DNA of 64,000 nucleotides from Janthinobacterium agaricidamnosum (GTDB taxonomy: Bacteria; Pseudomonadota; Gammaproteobacteria; Burkholderiales; Burkholderiaceae_D): contig NZ_CP033019.1 in NCBI RefSeq assembly GCF_003667705.1, forward strand, positions 1,612,001-1,676,000, written 5' to 3'. The translations under genes were made by a program, and so were the position numbers. The notes beneath the pieces were generated by a model. That model made no database searches, had not been told where the DNA came from, and saw nothing but the letters and a program-made list of their open reading frames with translations. Of this stretch, positions 22,566-30,962 are shown piece by piece (position 1 is the stretch's first letter; each line of letters opens with the position of its first letter).

Positions 22566-23630
22566 ATGAAAACTAACTCCTCAGCGATAACGCGCGTTGT
22601 CGACAAGAACATCCCCTATTTGTCTTCCGCCATCGCCATCTGGCGTCCCCGCGCCGTGCTGCGCAGCTGGCCCGGCGTGGCCATCGCGCTGGTGATCGCC
22701 CTGTCGGCGACCTTTATTTCCAGCAATTACGGCGGGCCCCAGCTGCTGTACGCGCTGTTCTTCGGCCTGGCCTTCCACTTCCTCGCGTCCGATCCCACCT
22801 GCAAGCCCGGCATCGAGTTTTGCAGCAAGGTGCTGCTGCGCACGGGCGTGGCCCTGCTGGGCGCGCGCATCACCTTCAACCAGATTGCTTCCGTGGGCGT
22901 GACGCCGTTATTGATCGTCGTCGGCGGCCTGATCGCCACCCTGGGCTTCGGCTACCTGCTGGCCAAATGGCTGAAACGTCCGATCACGGAAGGTATTTTG
23001 TCGGGCGGCTCCGTCGCCATCTGCGGCGCGTCGGCCGCGCTGGCCATCTCGGCCGTGCTGCCGCAAACCAAGGAAAACGAAAAGTTCACCCTGCTGACGG
23101 TGGTGGGCGTGACGTCGCTGTCGACGCTGGCCATGATCGTGTATCCGCTGCTGGTCAAGCTGCTGGGCTTTGACCCGACGGAAGCGGGCGTGTTCATCGG
23201 CGGCACCATCCATGACGTGGCGCAAGTGGTGGGTGCCGGCTACCTGGTCAGCAACCATACGGGCGACGTCGCCACCTTCGTGAAACTGACGCGCGTCGCC
23301 TGCCTCGTGCCCGTCGTGCTGGGCCTGTCGATCATGTTCAAGCGCAAGGACGGCAAGAGCGAAGTCGATGCGCCGCCGCTGGTGCCGTTCTTCCTGATCG
23401 GCTTTGTCTGGCTCGTCATCACGAACAGCCTGGGCCTGATTCCGCAGGAAGTGAATGGCTGGATCAACAATGCCTCGCGCGCCTGCCTCGTCATTGCGAT
23501 TGCCGCTCTGGGCGTGAAAACTTCGTTCCAGTCGCTGGCCTCGCTGGGTTGGCGTCCCGTGATCATGCTGGTGATGGAGACCGTGTGGATCGCCGCCTTC
23601 GTCGCCATCGCCGTCCTGCTGACGCGTTAA
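22566..23630 (+). CDS. YeiH/UPF0324 family putative sulfate exporter
   Basis: Integral membrane protein of 354 residues with about ten hydrophobic segments (VAIALVIALSATFISS; LLYALFFGLAFHFLAS; VTPLLIVVGGLIATLGFGYL). Family motifs include GARITFNQIASVG, SGGSVAICGASAALAIS, FIGGTIHDVAQVVGAGY and ACLVIAIAALGVKTSFQSL. The sulfate-export role is only an annotation tradition from sulfur-metabolism contexts. In-frame ATGs exist at 22485 and 22530; a TATTAT near 22508 as -10 would leave only the later starts, and 22566 gives MKTNSSAITRVVDK. Sixteen bases separate it from dadA. Confidence 0.85.
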   Translation: MKTNSSAITRVVDKNIPYLSSAIAIWRPRAVLRSWPGVAIALVIALSATFISSNYGGPQLLYALFFGLAFHFLASDPTCKPGIEFCSKVLLRTGVALLGARITFNQIASVGVTPLLIVVGGLIATLGFGYLLAKWLKRPITEGILSGGSVAICGASAALAISAVLPQTKENEKFTLLTVVGVTSLSTLAMIVYPLLVKLLGFDPTEAGVFIGGTIHDVAQVVGAGYLVSNHTGDVATFVKLTRVACLVPVVLGLSIMFKRKDGKSEVDAPPLVPFFLIGFVWLVITNSLGLIPQEVNGWINNASRACLVIAIAALGVKTSFQSLASLGWRPVIMLVMETVWIAAFVAIAVLLTR

Positions 23631-23646
23631 GCGCATCGGGCCCGCC

Positions 23647-24966
23647 ATGAAAGTCCTCGTTCTCGGCGCCGGCGTGGTCGGCACGGCATCGGCCTGGTAT
23701 TTGCGCCAGGCGGGCCATGACGTGCGCGTGCTCGAGCGCCAGGCGGGCGCCGCGCAGGAAACCAGTTTCGGCAACGGCGGGCAGATTTCCGTCTCGCACG
23801 CGGAACCGTGGGCCAATCCCGCCACCCTGCGCAAGGTCGTTAGCTGGCTGGGCAAGGACGACGCGCCGCTGCTGTTCCGTCCCCGCCTGGACCCGCTGCA
23901 ATGGCAGTGGGCCTTGCACTACCTGCGCGAATGCCTGCCGTCCAGGGTGGCGCGCAACATGCGCCAGATCGTCGCCCTGGCCGAGTACAGCCGCCAGAGC
24001 CTGCAAGCCTTGCGTCGCGAGACGGGGATTACCTATGATCACCTGGAACGGGGCATTTTGCATTTCTATACGGACGAGCAGGAGTTTGATAAATCGCAAG
24101 CGGGCGCCGCGCTCCTGCGCGAACTGGGCTGTCCGCGCAATACCGTCAGCGCCGATGAAGTGATTCGATTGGAGCCGGCCTTGCGCCACGCGCGCAGCCG
24201 TATCGTGGGAGGCGACTTCACGGCCAGCGACGAGTCGGGCGACGTGCATCTGTTTACCACGGCGCTGGCCGCCCGCGCGGCGGCGGCCGGCGTGGATTTC
24301 CAGTACTGCACGACGGTGACGCGGCTGCTGGAAGATGGTGCGAATGGCGCACGCATCACGGGCGTGGAATGCATCGATGCGCAGGGGCGCCACCGGCTGG
24401 AATACGCGGACGCCGTGGTGGTGGCCATGGGCAGCTTTTCCGCACCGCTGCTGCAGCCGCTGGGCATCCGGCTGATGTTGTATCCGGGCAAGGGCTACTC
24501 GGCCACGTATCCGATTCTTGATTCCGCCGCCGCACCCAGCGTATCGCTGACGGACGACGGCCACAAACTCGTGTTTTCGCGCCTGGGCGAGCGCCTGCGC
24601 GTGGCGGGCACGTGCGAGCTGAACGGCTACACGCGCGAACTCAACCCCGTGCGCTGCGCCGCCATCACGCGCCGCGTGCAGGCGCTGTTCCCCGATGCCT
24701 GCGATTACGGCGATCCCGTCTACTGGGCCGGCCTGCGCCCCCTGACACCGTCGAACGTCCCCTACATCGGCGCCACGCGCTACCGCCAGCTGTTCCTCAA
24801 CACGGGCCACGGCACCCTGGGCTGGACCATGGGCTGCGGCGCGGGCAGGGCGATCGCCGACCTCGTGTCGGGACGGCGGCCGGAAGTCGATTTTGCGTTT
24901 TGCGGGCAACGCTTGGCACCGCAGTCTGCGGCAGAGGAGTTCCGGGGTCAGACCCGCCGGGTCTGA
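23647..24966 (+). CDS. dadA: D-amino acid dehydrogenase small subunit type FAD oxidoreductase
   Basis: Membrane-associated flavoprotein that oxidatively deaminates D-amino acids (chiefly D-alanine). 439 residues: N-terminal FAD motif [20 protein letters not shown], then [32 protein letters not shown], and the C-terminal [20 protein letters not shown] typical of DadA. The last roughly 20 residues (after EVDFAF) go beyond the family and are partly encoded by a palindromic repeat that supplies the stop codon, suggesting insertion of the repeat into the original 3' end. thiG follows, but a ThiO identity was rejected because the DadA C-terminal pattern is clear. Confidence 0.88.
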   Translation: MKVLVLGAGVVGTASAWYLRQAGHDVRVLERQAGAAQETSFGNGGQISVSHAEPWANPATLRKVVSWLGKDDAPLLFRPRLDPLQWQWALHYLRECLPSRVARNMRQIVALAEYSRQSLQALRRETGITYDHLERGILHFYTDEQEFDKSQAGAALLRELGCPRNTVSADEVIRLEPALRHARSRIVGGDFTASDESGDVHLFTTALAARAAAAGVDFQYCTTVTRLLEDGANGARITGVECIDAQGRHRLEYADAVVVAMGSFSAPLLQPLGIRLMLYPGKGYSATYPILDSAAAPSVSLTDDGHKLVFSRLGERLRVAGTCELNGYTRELNPVRCAAITRRVQALFPDACDYGDPVYWAGLRPLTPSNVPYIGATRYRQLFLNTGHGTLGWTMGCGAGRAIADLVSGRRPEVDFAFCGQRLAPQSAAEEFRGQTRRV

Positions 24967-24970
24967 CCCC
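24944..24970. repeat. palindromic repeat over the dadA stop codon
   Basis: Perfect 12-bp stem GGGGTCAGACCC (24944-24955) and GGGTCTGACCCC (24959-24970) with a 3-base loop. The dadA TGA is inside the right arm. This is unlike the REP-like family after glnB and xsc. It can form a strong hairpin just 23 bases upstream of the thiG start region. Confidence 0.85.
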
Positions 24971-24992
24971 AGCTTTAACTTAGGAGATCACG

Positions 24993-25807
24993 ATGAGAGA
25001 CGACGCCACCCCCGCCCGCCCGCCAGTGGCCTGACCCTGGCCGGCACCACCTACCAGTCGCGCCTGCTGGTGGGCACCGGTAAATACAAGGATTTCGAGG
25101 AGACGCGCCTCGCCATCGAGGAAAGCGGCGCCGAGATCGTCACCGTGACCATCCGCAGGGTGAATATCGGCCAGGAAAAGGGCGAGCCGAACCTGCTCGA
25201 CTTCATCCCGCCGTCGAAATACACGATCCTGCCCAACACGGGCGGCTGCTACAACGCACGCGATGCCGTCTACACTCTGCAACTGGCGCGCGAGCTGCTG
25301 GGCGGCCACCAGTTGTGCAAGCTGGAAGTGCTGGGCGATGAAAAGACCCTGTTCCCGAACATGCCGGAAACGTTAAAGGCGGCGGAGCAGCTGGTGCGCG
25401 ACGGCTTCCAGGTGATGGTGTATTGCAGCGACGACCCCATCCAGGCGCGCATGCTGGAAGACCTCGGCTGCATCGCCGTCATGCCGCTGGCGTCATTGAT
25501 CGGCTCGGGCATGGGCATTCTCAATCCATGGAATCTGTCCCTGATCATCGAGCAAGCCAAGGTGCCCGTGCTGGTGGACGCGGGCGTGGGTACGGCGTCG
25601 GACGCGGCCATCGCCATGGAACTCGGTTGCGACGGCATCTTGATGAATACTGCCATCGCGGCGGCGCGCGAGCCGATCCGCATGGCGCGCGCCATGAAAC
25701 TGGCAGTGCAGGGCGGACGCGAGGCCTATCTGGCCGGACGCATGCCCCGGAGAGCGGGCGCCATGAGCGCTTCGCCCTCGTCGCCGATGGCCGGGCTGAT
25801 CGCCTGA
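24993..25807 (+). CDS. thiG: thiazole synthase with an apparent single-base frameshift near the start
   Basis: Forms the thiazole phosphate ring of thiamine from deoxyxylulose phosphate, dehydroglycine and ThiS-thiocarboxylate. The main frame encodes a full ThiG TIM barrel: [36 protein letters not shown], the active-site Lys in [48 protein letters not shown]. However, the only ATG with a ribosome binding site (AGGAG at 24983-24987, ATG at 24993) is in another frame and stops after 13 codons. One missing base in the C/G-rich stretch 25007-25021 would join it to the barrel frame. Within the barrel frame no ATG precedes the first strand. No thiS, thiO or thiE is nearby. Functional status uncertain. 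Confidence 0.8.
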
Positions 25808-25889
25808 GTTGCCGCATTTACCGCAGTTTGCAGCACCGTTGTTGATTCTGTTTGAAGCACCCATAAAAACCACAATACCTGGAGATGAC

Positions 25890-26900
25890 ATGAAACACAC
25901 ACTCGTAGCGGCAGCCATCCTGGCCTCCTTCTTCGCCGGCAACGCCAGCGCCCAATCGTCCGTCACCGTGTACGGCTTGCTCGACGCGGGCTTCACGTCC
26001 GAGCACGGCGGCGCGGACGGTTCCGTCACCAAGCTGGCCACCGGCGTGCAGTCGGGCAGCCGCATCGGCTTCAAGGGCACGGAAGACCTGGGCAACAACT
26101 TGAAAGCCAATTTCCTGCTGGAAAATGGCCTCGACGTGGACACGGGCGCCAACCGCCAGGGCGCCTTGTTCGGGCGCAAGGCCTACGTGGGCCTGTCCGG
26201 CGGCTTCGGCGCCGTGAACCTGGGCTTGCAGCACAACCCGCTGTTCACGGCGCTGGACAATATCGACCCCTTCGAGACGGGCCTGACGGGCGCCTCGATC
26301 AACCTGATGAGCGTGGCCAGCCTGCGCACGAAAAATTCCATCATGTATGAGACGCCCAAGGTCAAGGGCCTGTCGGCATCGATCATGTACGGTCTGGGAG
26401 AGAAGCCGGACAGCAATACGCTGGGCCGCACCATCGACTTTTCCATCGACTACGCCAACGGCCCGCTCGTGCTGACCCTGGCGCACGACAACCGCAAGGA
26501 CACGCCGCTGAACACGGCGAAAGTGACCTTGCTGGGCGGCACTTACGACTTCGGCCCCGCCAAGCTGCACGCCGCCTATGAAACGGACAAGGACGATGCG
26601 GGCACGGATTTCCGCAACTACATGCTGGGCGCGTCGGCTCCCGTGGGCGCGGCGGGCAGCGTGATGGCCTCGTACATCCGCAAGGATGACCGCACGAATG
26701 CGCGCCGCGGCGGGCGCCAGCTGGCCATCGGCTACACGTATGCCTTGTCCAAGCGCACGAACCTGTACACCTCGTACGGGCGCATCAGCAACGATGGCGC
26801 TGGCACCAACTTCGTTGGCGACGCCTCCAGCGGCGGCAGCGTGCCCTTGCCTGGGCATAACTCGAGCGCCTTCACGGCCGGCATGCGCCTGAAGTTCTAA
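25890..26900 (+). CDS. outer-membrane porin, Gram-negative trimeric type
   Basis: 336 residues with a 21-residue Sec signal peptide (cleavage after NASA in FFAGNASAQSS), then SVTVYGLLDAGFTSE, the standard first strand of betaproteobacterial porins (Neisseria PorB/Bordetella type), FLLENGLDVDTG, and GRKAYVGLSGGFGAVNLGLQ. It ends in a beta-strand with terminal Phe (FTAGMRLKF), as BAM substrates do. The ATG at 25890 follows GGAGATGAC. It lies immediately before the first sulfonate-linked gene but has its own terminator, so a link with sulfonate uptake is only suggestive. Confidence 0.93.
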   Translation: MKHTLVAAAILASFFAGNASAQSSVTVYGLLDAGFTSEHGGADGSVTKLATGVQSGSRIGFKGTEDLGNNLKANFLLENGLDVDTGANRQGALFGRKAYVGLSGGFGAVNLGLQHNPLFTALDNIDPFETGLTGASINLMSVASLRTKNSIMYETPKVKGLSASIMYGLGEKPDSNTLGRTIDFSIDYANGPLVLTLAHDNRKDTPLNTAKVTLLGGTYDFGPAKLHAAYETDKDDAGTDFRNYMLGASAPVGAAGSVMASYIRKDDRTNARRGGRQLAIGYTYALSKRTNLYTSYGRISNDGAGTNFVGDASSGGSVPLPGHNSSAFTAGMRLKF

Positions 26901-26920
26901 ACGCGGCGGCGCAGGTAGCG

Positions 26921-26961
26921 ATGGCGGCTTGTCTGTTGCGGATAAGCCGCCATTGTTGTTT
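26921..26961 (+). terminator. rho-independent terminator of the porin gene
   Basis: 10-bp perfect stem ATGGCGGCTT/AAGCCGCCAT (26921-26930 with 26944-26953), a 13-base loop, then TTGTTGTTT. Confidence 0.8.
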
Positions 26962-27029
26962 CAGGAATGGGCCTAAGTCACGGATTCCGGATTCAGGAAT
27001 GAAACAGTCCGATTTTTCATGAATTTTCA

Positions 27030-27094
27030 TTGACAGCGCATTTCGCAACCGTTAAATTGAACACGTATTTCAAATATCGGAACAAAATATACCG
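27030..27094 (+). promoter_or_regulatory. xsc1 promoter and candidate operator (shared sulfonate module, copy 1)
   Basis: -35 TTGACA at 27030-27035, a 17-base spacer, -10 TAAATT at 27053-27058, then the 17-base sequence 27078-27094 (CGGAAC, AT-rich centre, ATACCG), about 13 bases after the expected transcription start. The same core promoter and the identical 17-base site precede xsc2, and a related version precedes tauX. A site downstream of the start suggests repression, probably by the IclR-type protein at 38502-39344. Confidence 0.75.
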
Positions 27095-27125
27095 ATTTTT
27101 TATAAAACCGTAAGGAGACTGAGCC

Positions 27126-28940
27126 ATGACCGATTTGTCCGACCAAAAAGCCGCCGCAGCCGCGATACCTGTGGGCCCGCAAAAGATGACGCCTTCCGAA
27201 GCGTTCGTGGAAACCCTGGCCGCCAATGGCGTGACCGACATGTTCGGCATCATGGGCTCGGCCTTCATGGACCCGATGGACATTTTTGCCCCCGCCGGCA
27301 TCCGCCTGATCCCCGTCGTGCACGAGCAGGGCGCCGGCCACATGGCTGACGGCTATGCCCGCGTCTCGGGCCGCCATGGCGTCGTCATCGGCCAGAACGG
27401 CCCCGGCATCAGCAATTGCGTCACGGCCATTGCCGCCGCCTACTGGGCGCATACGCCCGTCGTGATCATTACCCCCGAGACGGGCACGATGAGCATGGGC
27501 CTGGGCGGCTTCCAGGAAGCGAACCAGTTGCCGATGTTCGAGGAATTTACGAAATATCAGGGTCATGTGACCAATCCCGCCCGCATGGCGGAATTCACGG
27601 GCCGCTGCTTTGACCGCGCCATGTCGGAAATGGGGCCGACGCAACTGAACATCCCGCGCGACTATTTTTATGGCGAAATCAAGGCCGAGATCCCGAAACC
27701 GAACCGCCTGGACCGCGGCGCCGGCGGCGAGCAAAGCCTCAACGATGCGGCCGAGCTCTTGGCCAAGGCCAAGTTCCCCGTGATTATCTCGGGCGGCGGC
27801 GTGGTCATGGGCGAAGCGATCGAAGAGTGCAAGGCCCTGGCCGAGCGCCTCGGCGCCCCCGTCGTGAACAGCTATCTGCATAACGATTCCTTCCCCGCCA
27901 GCCACCCGCTGTGGTGCGGCCCGCTGGGCTACCAGGGTTCCAAGGCGGCGATGAAACTGATCGCCAAGGCCGACGTCGTCGTCGCTTTGGGTTCGCGCCT
28001 GGGACCGTTCGGCACCTTGCCGCAGCACGGCATGGATTACTGGCCGAAGAACGCGAAGATCATCCAGATCGATGCGGACAACAAGATGCTGGGCCTGGTC
28101 AAAAAGATTTCGGTCGGCATCTGCGGCGATGCCAAGGCGGCCGCCAAAGCCATCCTGTCCCGCCTCGATGGCAAGAGCCTCGACTGCGACGCCACGCGCG
28201 ACGCGCGCTATGTCACCGTGCAAGCGGAGAAGGCGGCGTGGGAAGAGGAATTGACGAACTGGACCCATGAAAAAGATGCGTACAGCCTGGACATGATCGA
28301 AGAGCAGAAGAAAGAGCCGGGCAACTACCTGCACCCGCGCCAGGTCTTGCGCGAGCTGGAAAAAGCCATGCCGGAAGACGTGATGGTGTCGACCGACATC
28401 GGCAACATCAACTCGGTGGCCAACAGCTATCTGCGCTTTGAAAAGCCGCGCAGCTTCTTTGCGGCGATGAGCTTTGGCAACTGCGGTTATGCCTTCCCGA
28501 CCATCATCGGCGCGAAAGTGGCGGCGCCGCACCGTCCGGCCGTGTCGTATGCGGGCGACGGCGCCTGGGGCATGAGTTTGATGGAAACGATGACCTGCGT
28601 GCGCCACAACATTCCCGTCACGGCCGTGGTGTTCCACAACCGCCAGTGGGGCGCGGAAAAGAAGAACCAGGTCGATTTCTACAACCGCCGCTTCGTTGCC
28701 GGCGAGCTCGACAACCAGAGTTTCGCGGAAATTGCGCGGGCCATGGGCGCCGAAGGCATCACGGTCGACAAGCTGGAAGACGTGGGCCCGGCGCTGAAGA
28801 AGGCGATCGACATGCAGATGAATGAAGGCAAGACAACCATCATCGAAATCATGTGCACGCGCGAACTGGGCGATCCGTTCCGCCGCGATGCGCTGAGTAA
28901 ACCAATTCGTCATCTGGATAAGTATAAAGACTACGTTTGA
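27126..28940 (+). CDS. xsc: sulfoacetaldehyde acetyltransferase, copy 1
   Basis: TPP enzyme that converts sulfoacetaldehyde plus phosphate to acetyl phosphate and sulfite, the desulfonation step of taurine and isethionate catabolism. 604 residues with three TPP-fold domains: the activating Glu in VVHEQGAGHMADGYARVSG, family-specific NIPRDYFYGEI and LWCGPLGYQGSKAAMKLI, and the TPP/Mg motif GDGAWGMSLMETMTCVRHN. Acetolactate synthase and oxalyl-CoA decarboxylase were considered, but these Xsc-specific stretches fit better. The ATG at 27126 follows AAGGAG. It is followed by REP-like repeats, then pta and a TauE-type exporter. Almost identical to the copy at 39553-41370. Confidence 0.95.
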   Translation: MTDLSDQKAAAAAIPVGPQKMTPSEAFVETLAANGVTDMFGIMGSAFMDPMDIFAPAGIRLIPVVHEQGAGHMADGYARVSGRHGVVIGQNGPGISNCVTAIAAAYWAHTPVVIITPETGTMSMGLGGFQEANQLPMFEEFTKYQGHVTNPARMAEFTGRCFDRAMSEMGPTQLNIPRDYFYGEIKAEIPKPNRLDRGAGGEQSLNDAAELLAKAKFPVIISGGGVVMGEAIEECKALAERLGAPVVNSYLHNDSFPASHPLWCGPLGYQGSKAAMKLIAKADVVVALGSRLGPFGTLPQHGMDYWPKNAKIIQIDADNKMLGLVKKISVGICGDAKAAAKAILSRLDGKSLDCDATRDARYVTVQAEKAAWEEELTNWTHEKDAYSLDMIEEQKKEPGNYLHPRQVLRELEKAMPEDVMVSTDIGNINSVANSYLRFEKPRSFFAAMSFGNCGYAFPTIIGAKVAAPHRPAVSYAGDGAWGMSLMETMTCVRHNIPVTAVVFHNRQWGAEKKNQVDFYNRRFVAGELDNQSFAEIARAMGAEGITVDKLEDVGPALKKAIDMQMNEGKTTIIEIMCTRELGDPFRRDALSKPIRHLDKYKDYV

Positions 28941-28952
28941 TGCGCTGAGGTT

Positions 28953-29092
28953 GTTGGATTACGCCCGTTGGGCTAATCCAACCTACCCAACCTGCCCAAC
29001 CTACGCGACTGTGTAGGTCGGATTAGCCGGGCAAAGCCCGGCGTAATCCGACACCACCCGGGCAGTAGCCAGGCCCGGCGTCATCCGACGCC
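28953..29092. repeat. REP-like palindromes (copy 2, after xsc1)
   Basis: 28953-28982 has arms GTTGGATTA/TAATCCAAC, 29017-29052 has arms GTCGGATTA/TAATCCGAC with a GCCGGGC/GCCCGGC inner stem, and a degenerate third (GGCGTCATCCGACGCC) lies near 29077-29092. The 260 bases between xsc1 and pta contain nothing else evident. The first part is nearly identical to the sequence after xsc2. Confidence 0.85.
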
Positions 29093-29197
29093 ACCCCGAC
29101 CGATCCTTGTATGACCCCGGCTTGCCGGGTTTTATGTGCCGGAACCATCTTTATGCTTCCATGGTTCCGGCACTTTTTTTACCGAATTGGAGTCGCC

Positions 29198-30199
29198 ATG
29201 AAAGCCCTGCACCGCATCATCGAGCAAGCCCGCGCCGTGCCGAAAAACATCGTGTTGTGCGAGGGCGGCGATGCGCGCGTGCTGCAGGCGGCCGCGCGGG
29301 CTGCCGCCGAAGGGCTGGCGCACATTACCCTCGTCGGCCAGCCGGCCGCCATCCTCGCCCTGGCGCACGAGCACGGGCTTGACCTCGATAGCGTGCGCCT
29401 GGTCGACCCGGCCACGTCCGACGAGTCGGAACACTATGCCCAGCAATTGTTCGTGCTGCGCCAGGCCAAGGGCATGACGGTGGAGCAGGCGCGCATCGCC
29501 GTGCAAGACCCGCTGTGCTACGCCAACCTGATGGTGCGCCTGGGCGACGCCGACGGCTGCGTGGCGGGGGCCGTGCACACGACGGCCGACGTGGTGCGCA
29601 GCGCCATCCAGATCATCGGCGTCGATCCCGCCTTCAAGCTCGTGTCGAGCTTTTTCCTGATGATGTTGTGCGAACCGTTCCACAGCCTGAAGGGCGGATT
29701 CATCTTTTCCGACTGCGCCCTCGTCGTCGATCCGAAAGCCGAGGAATTGGCCGACATCGCCATGGCCGCCGCCGACAGCGCGCAAGCCTTGCTGATGGAA
29801 GAACCGCGGGTCGCCATGCTGTCGTTTTCCACCAGCGGCAGCGCCCACCATGCGGCCGTCGACAAGGTGCATGCGGCCACGGACCGCGTCAAGGCCCAGC
29901 GTCCGCTGCTGGCCATCGATGGCGACGTGCAGCTCGACGCGGCCATCGTGGCCGAGATTTCCCAGAGAAAAGTCAAGGACTCCGTCGTCAACGGCCGCGC
30001 CAACGTGCTGGTGTTCCCGAACCTCGATGCGGGCAATATCGGCTACAAGCTGGCCGAACGCATGGGCGGCGCCGTCGCCATCGGCCCCTTGCTGCAAGGC
30101 TTGAACAAGCCGGCCAACGATTTGTCACGCGGCTGCAGCGCCGACGATGTCTACAACGTGATTGCGGTGACGGCCGTGCAGGCCCAGGGTGGGCGCTGA
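29198..30199 (+). CDS. pta: phosphate acetyltransferase
   Basis: Converts the acetyl phosphate made by Xsc to acetyl-CoA, linking sulfonate carbon to central metabolism. 333 residues, the short single-domain form that lacks the DRTGG and P-loop regions of long Pta, as usual in sulfonate clusters. Typical stretches: NIVLCEGGDARVLQAAARAA, YANLMVRLGDADGCVAGAVH, TADVVRSAIQIIGVDP, FSTSGSAHHAAVDKV, NVLVFPNLDAGNIGYKLAER. The ATG at 29198 follows TTGGAG; upstream in-frame ATGs lack support. The downstream TauE-type gene overlaps its end by 11 bases. Confidence 0.94.
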   Translation: MKALHRIIEQARAVPKNIVLCEGGDARVLQAAARAAAEGLAHITLVGQPAAILALAHEHGLDLDSVRLVDPATSDESEHYAQQLFVLRQAKGMTVEQARIAVQDPLCYANLMVRLGDADGCVAGAVHTTADVVRSAIQIIGVDPAFKLVSSFFLMMLCEPFHSLKGGFIFSDCALVVDPKAEELADIAMAAADSAQALLMEEPRVAMLSFSTSGSAHHAAVDKVHAATDRVKAQRPLLAIDGDVQLDAAIVAEISQRKVKDSVVNGRANVLVFPNLDAGNIGYKLAERMGGAVAIGPLLQGLNKPANDLSRGCSADDVYNVIAVTAVQAQGGR

Positions 30200-30962
30200 G
30201 TTGTTCAGCTTGCCCGTGCTGGCGCTGCTGGGCGTGGTGGCGGCGGGCACGTATTTCCAGACCGTCACGGGCTTTGGCCTGGGCATGATCGTCATGGGCG
30301 TGGCCAGCGGCCTCGGCCTGGCGCCCGTGCCCGCACTGGCGGCCCTCGTCAGTTTGTTGTCGCTGGCCAATTGCCTCGTGGCCTTGCCGGGCGCCTTGCA
30401 CCACCTGGACTGGCGCGCCATCCGCGCCGCCAGCATCGGCTTGCTGCCGGCCATGGCGGCCGGCGTCTTGCTGTTGGGATATCTGGACCAGGCGTATGCG
30501 CCCGTGCTGAAACTGTTGCTGGGCGCGGCCATCGTATATGGCGGCGTCAGCATCCTGCTGCAGGCCCCGCCGGGACCGGGCGCGGCGGATAAACGCAGCT
30601 TTTTCATCAGCGGCGTGTGCGGCGGCCTGTTCTCGGGCCTGTTTTCGCTGGCCGGCCCGCCGCTCGTGTACCAGTTTTACCGCCAGGAAATGAGTTTGAC
30701 CACCATCCGCTACAGCCTGATCTTTTTGTTTGCCATCAGTGCGGGCGGACGCTCGCTGATGGCGGGCAGCCAGGGCCAGCTCGATGGGAAAGTCTTGCTG
30801 CTGTGCGCGCTGGCCTTGCCCGTCGGCGTGCTGGCCACGATGGCCGGCAAGCGCTACCCGCCGCCGATCGCCCAGCGCGGCATGCGCCGCATCGCGTTTG
30901 CCGTGCTGACCGCCATCGGCCTGTCGCTGATGGCGGCGGCCGTGCCGCAATTGCTGCGCTAG
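30189..30962 (+). CDS. tauE: TauE/SafE family sulfite or sulfonate exporter
   Basis: 257 residues with about eight hydrophobic segments in the two-fold layout of the TauE/SafE family (AGTYFQTVTGFGLGMIVMGV in the first half; GVCGGLFSGLFSLAGPPLVY in the second). In taurine-degrading bacteria such carriers export sulfite or sulfoacetate formed by the Xsc route. It starts at a GTG inside the pta gene (11-base overlap), so expression with pta is likely. Its TAG stop shares the CTAG at 30959-30962 with the stop of the convergent rtcB. Confidence 0.85.
   Translation: MGAELFSLPVLALLGVVAAGTYFQTVTGFGLGMIVMGVASGLGLAPVPALAALVSLLSLANCLVALPGALHHLDWRAIRAASIGLLPAMAAGVLLLGYLDQAYAPVLKLLLGAAIVYGGVSILLQAPPGPGAADKRSFFISGVCGGLFSGLFSLAGPPLVYQFYRQEMSLTTIRYSLIFLFAISAGGRSLMAGSQGQLDGKVLLLCALALPVGVLATMAGKRYPPPIAQRGMRRIAFAVLTAIGLSLMAAAVPQLLR

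Noticed and set aside
23647..24966. The FAD oxidoreductase before thiG considered as ThiO (glycine oxidase)
   Set aside because: The C-terminal [20 protein letters not shown] and length fit DadA, and thiS is absent between it and thiG.
24950..25000. TPP riboswitch before thiG
   Set aside because: Only 26 bases separate the dadA stop and the thiG ATG. The palindrome there does not resemble the conserved THI element.
27126..28940. TPP enzyme considered as acetolactate synthase or oxalyl-CoA decarboxylase
   Set aside because: Xsc-specific stretches, the following pta and TauE-type genes, and the nearby tau genes favour sulfoacetaldehyde acetyltransferase.
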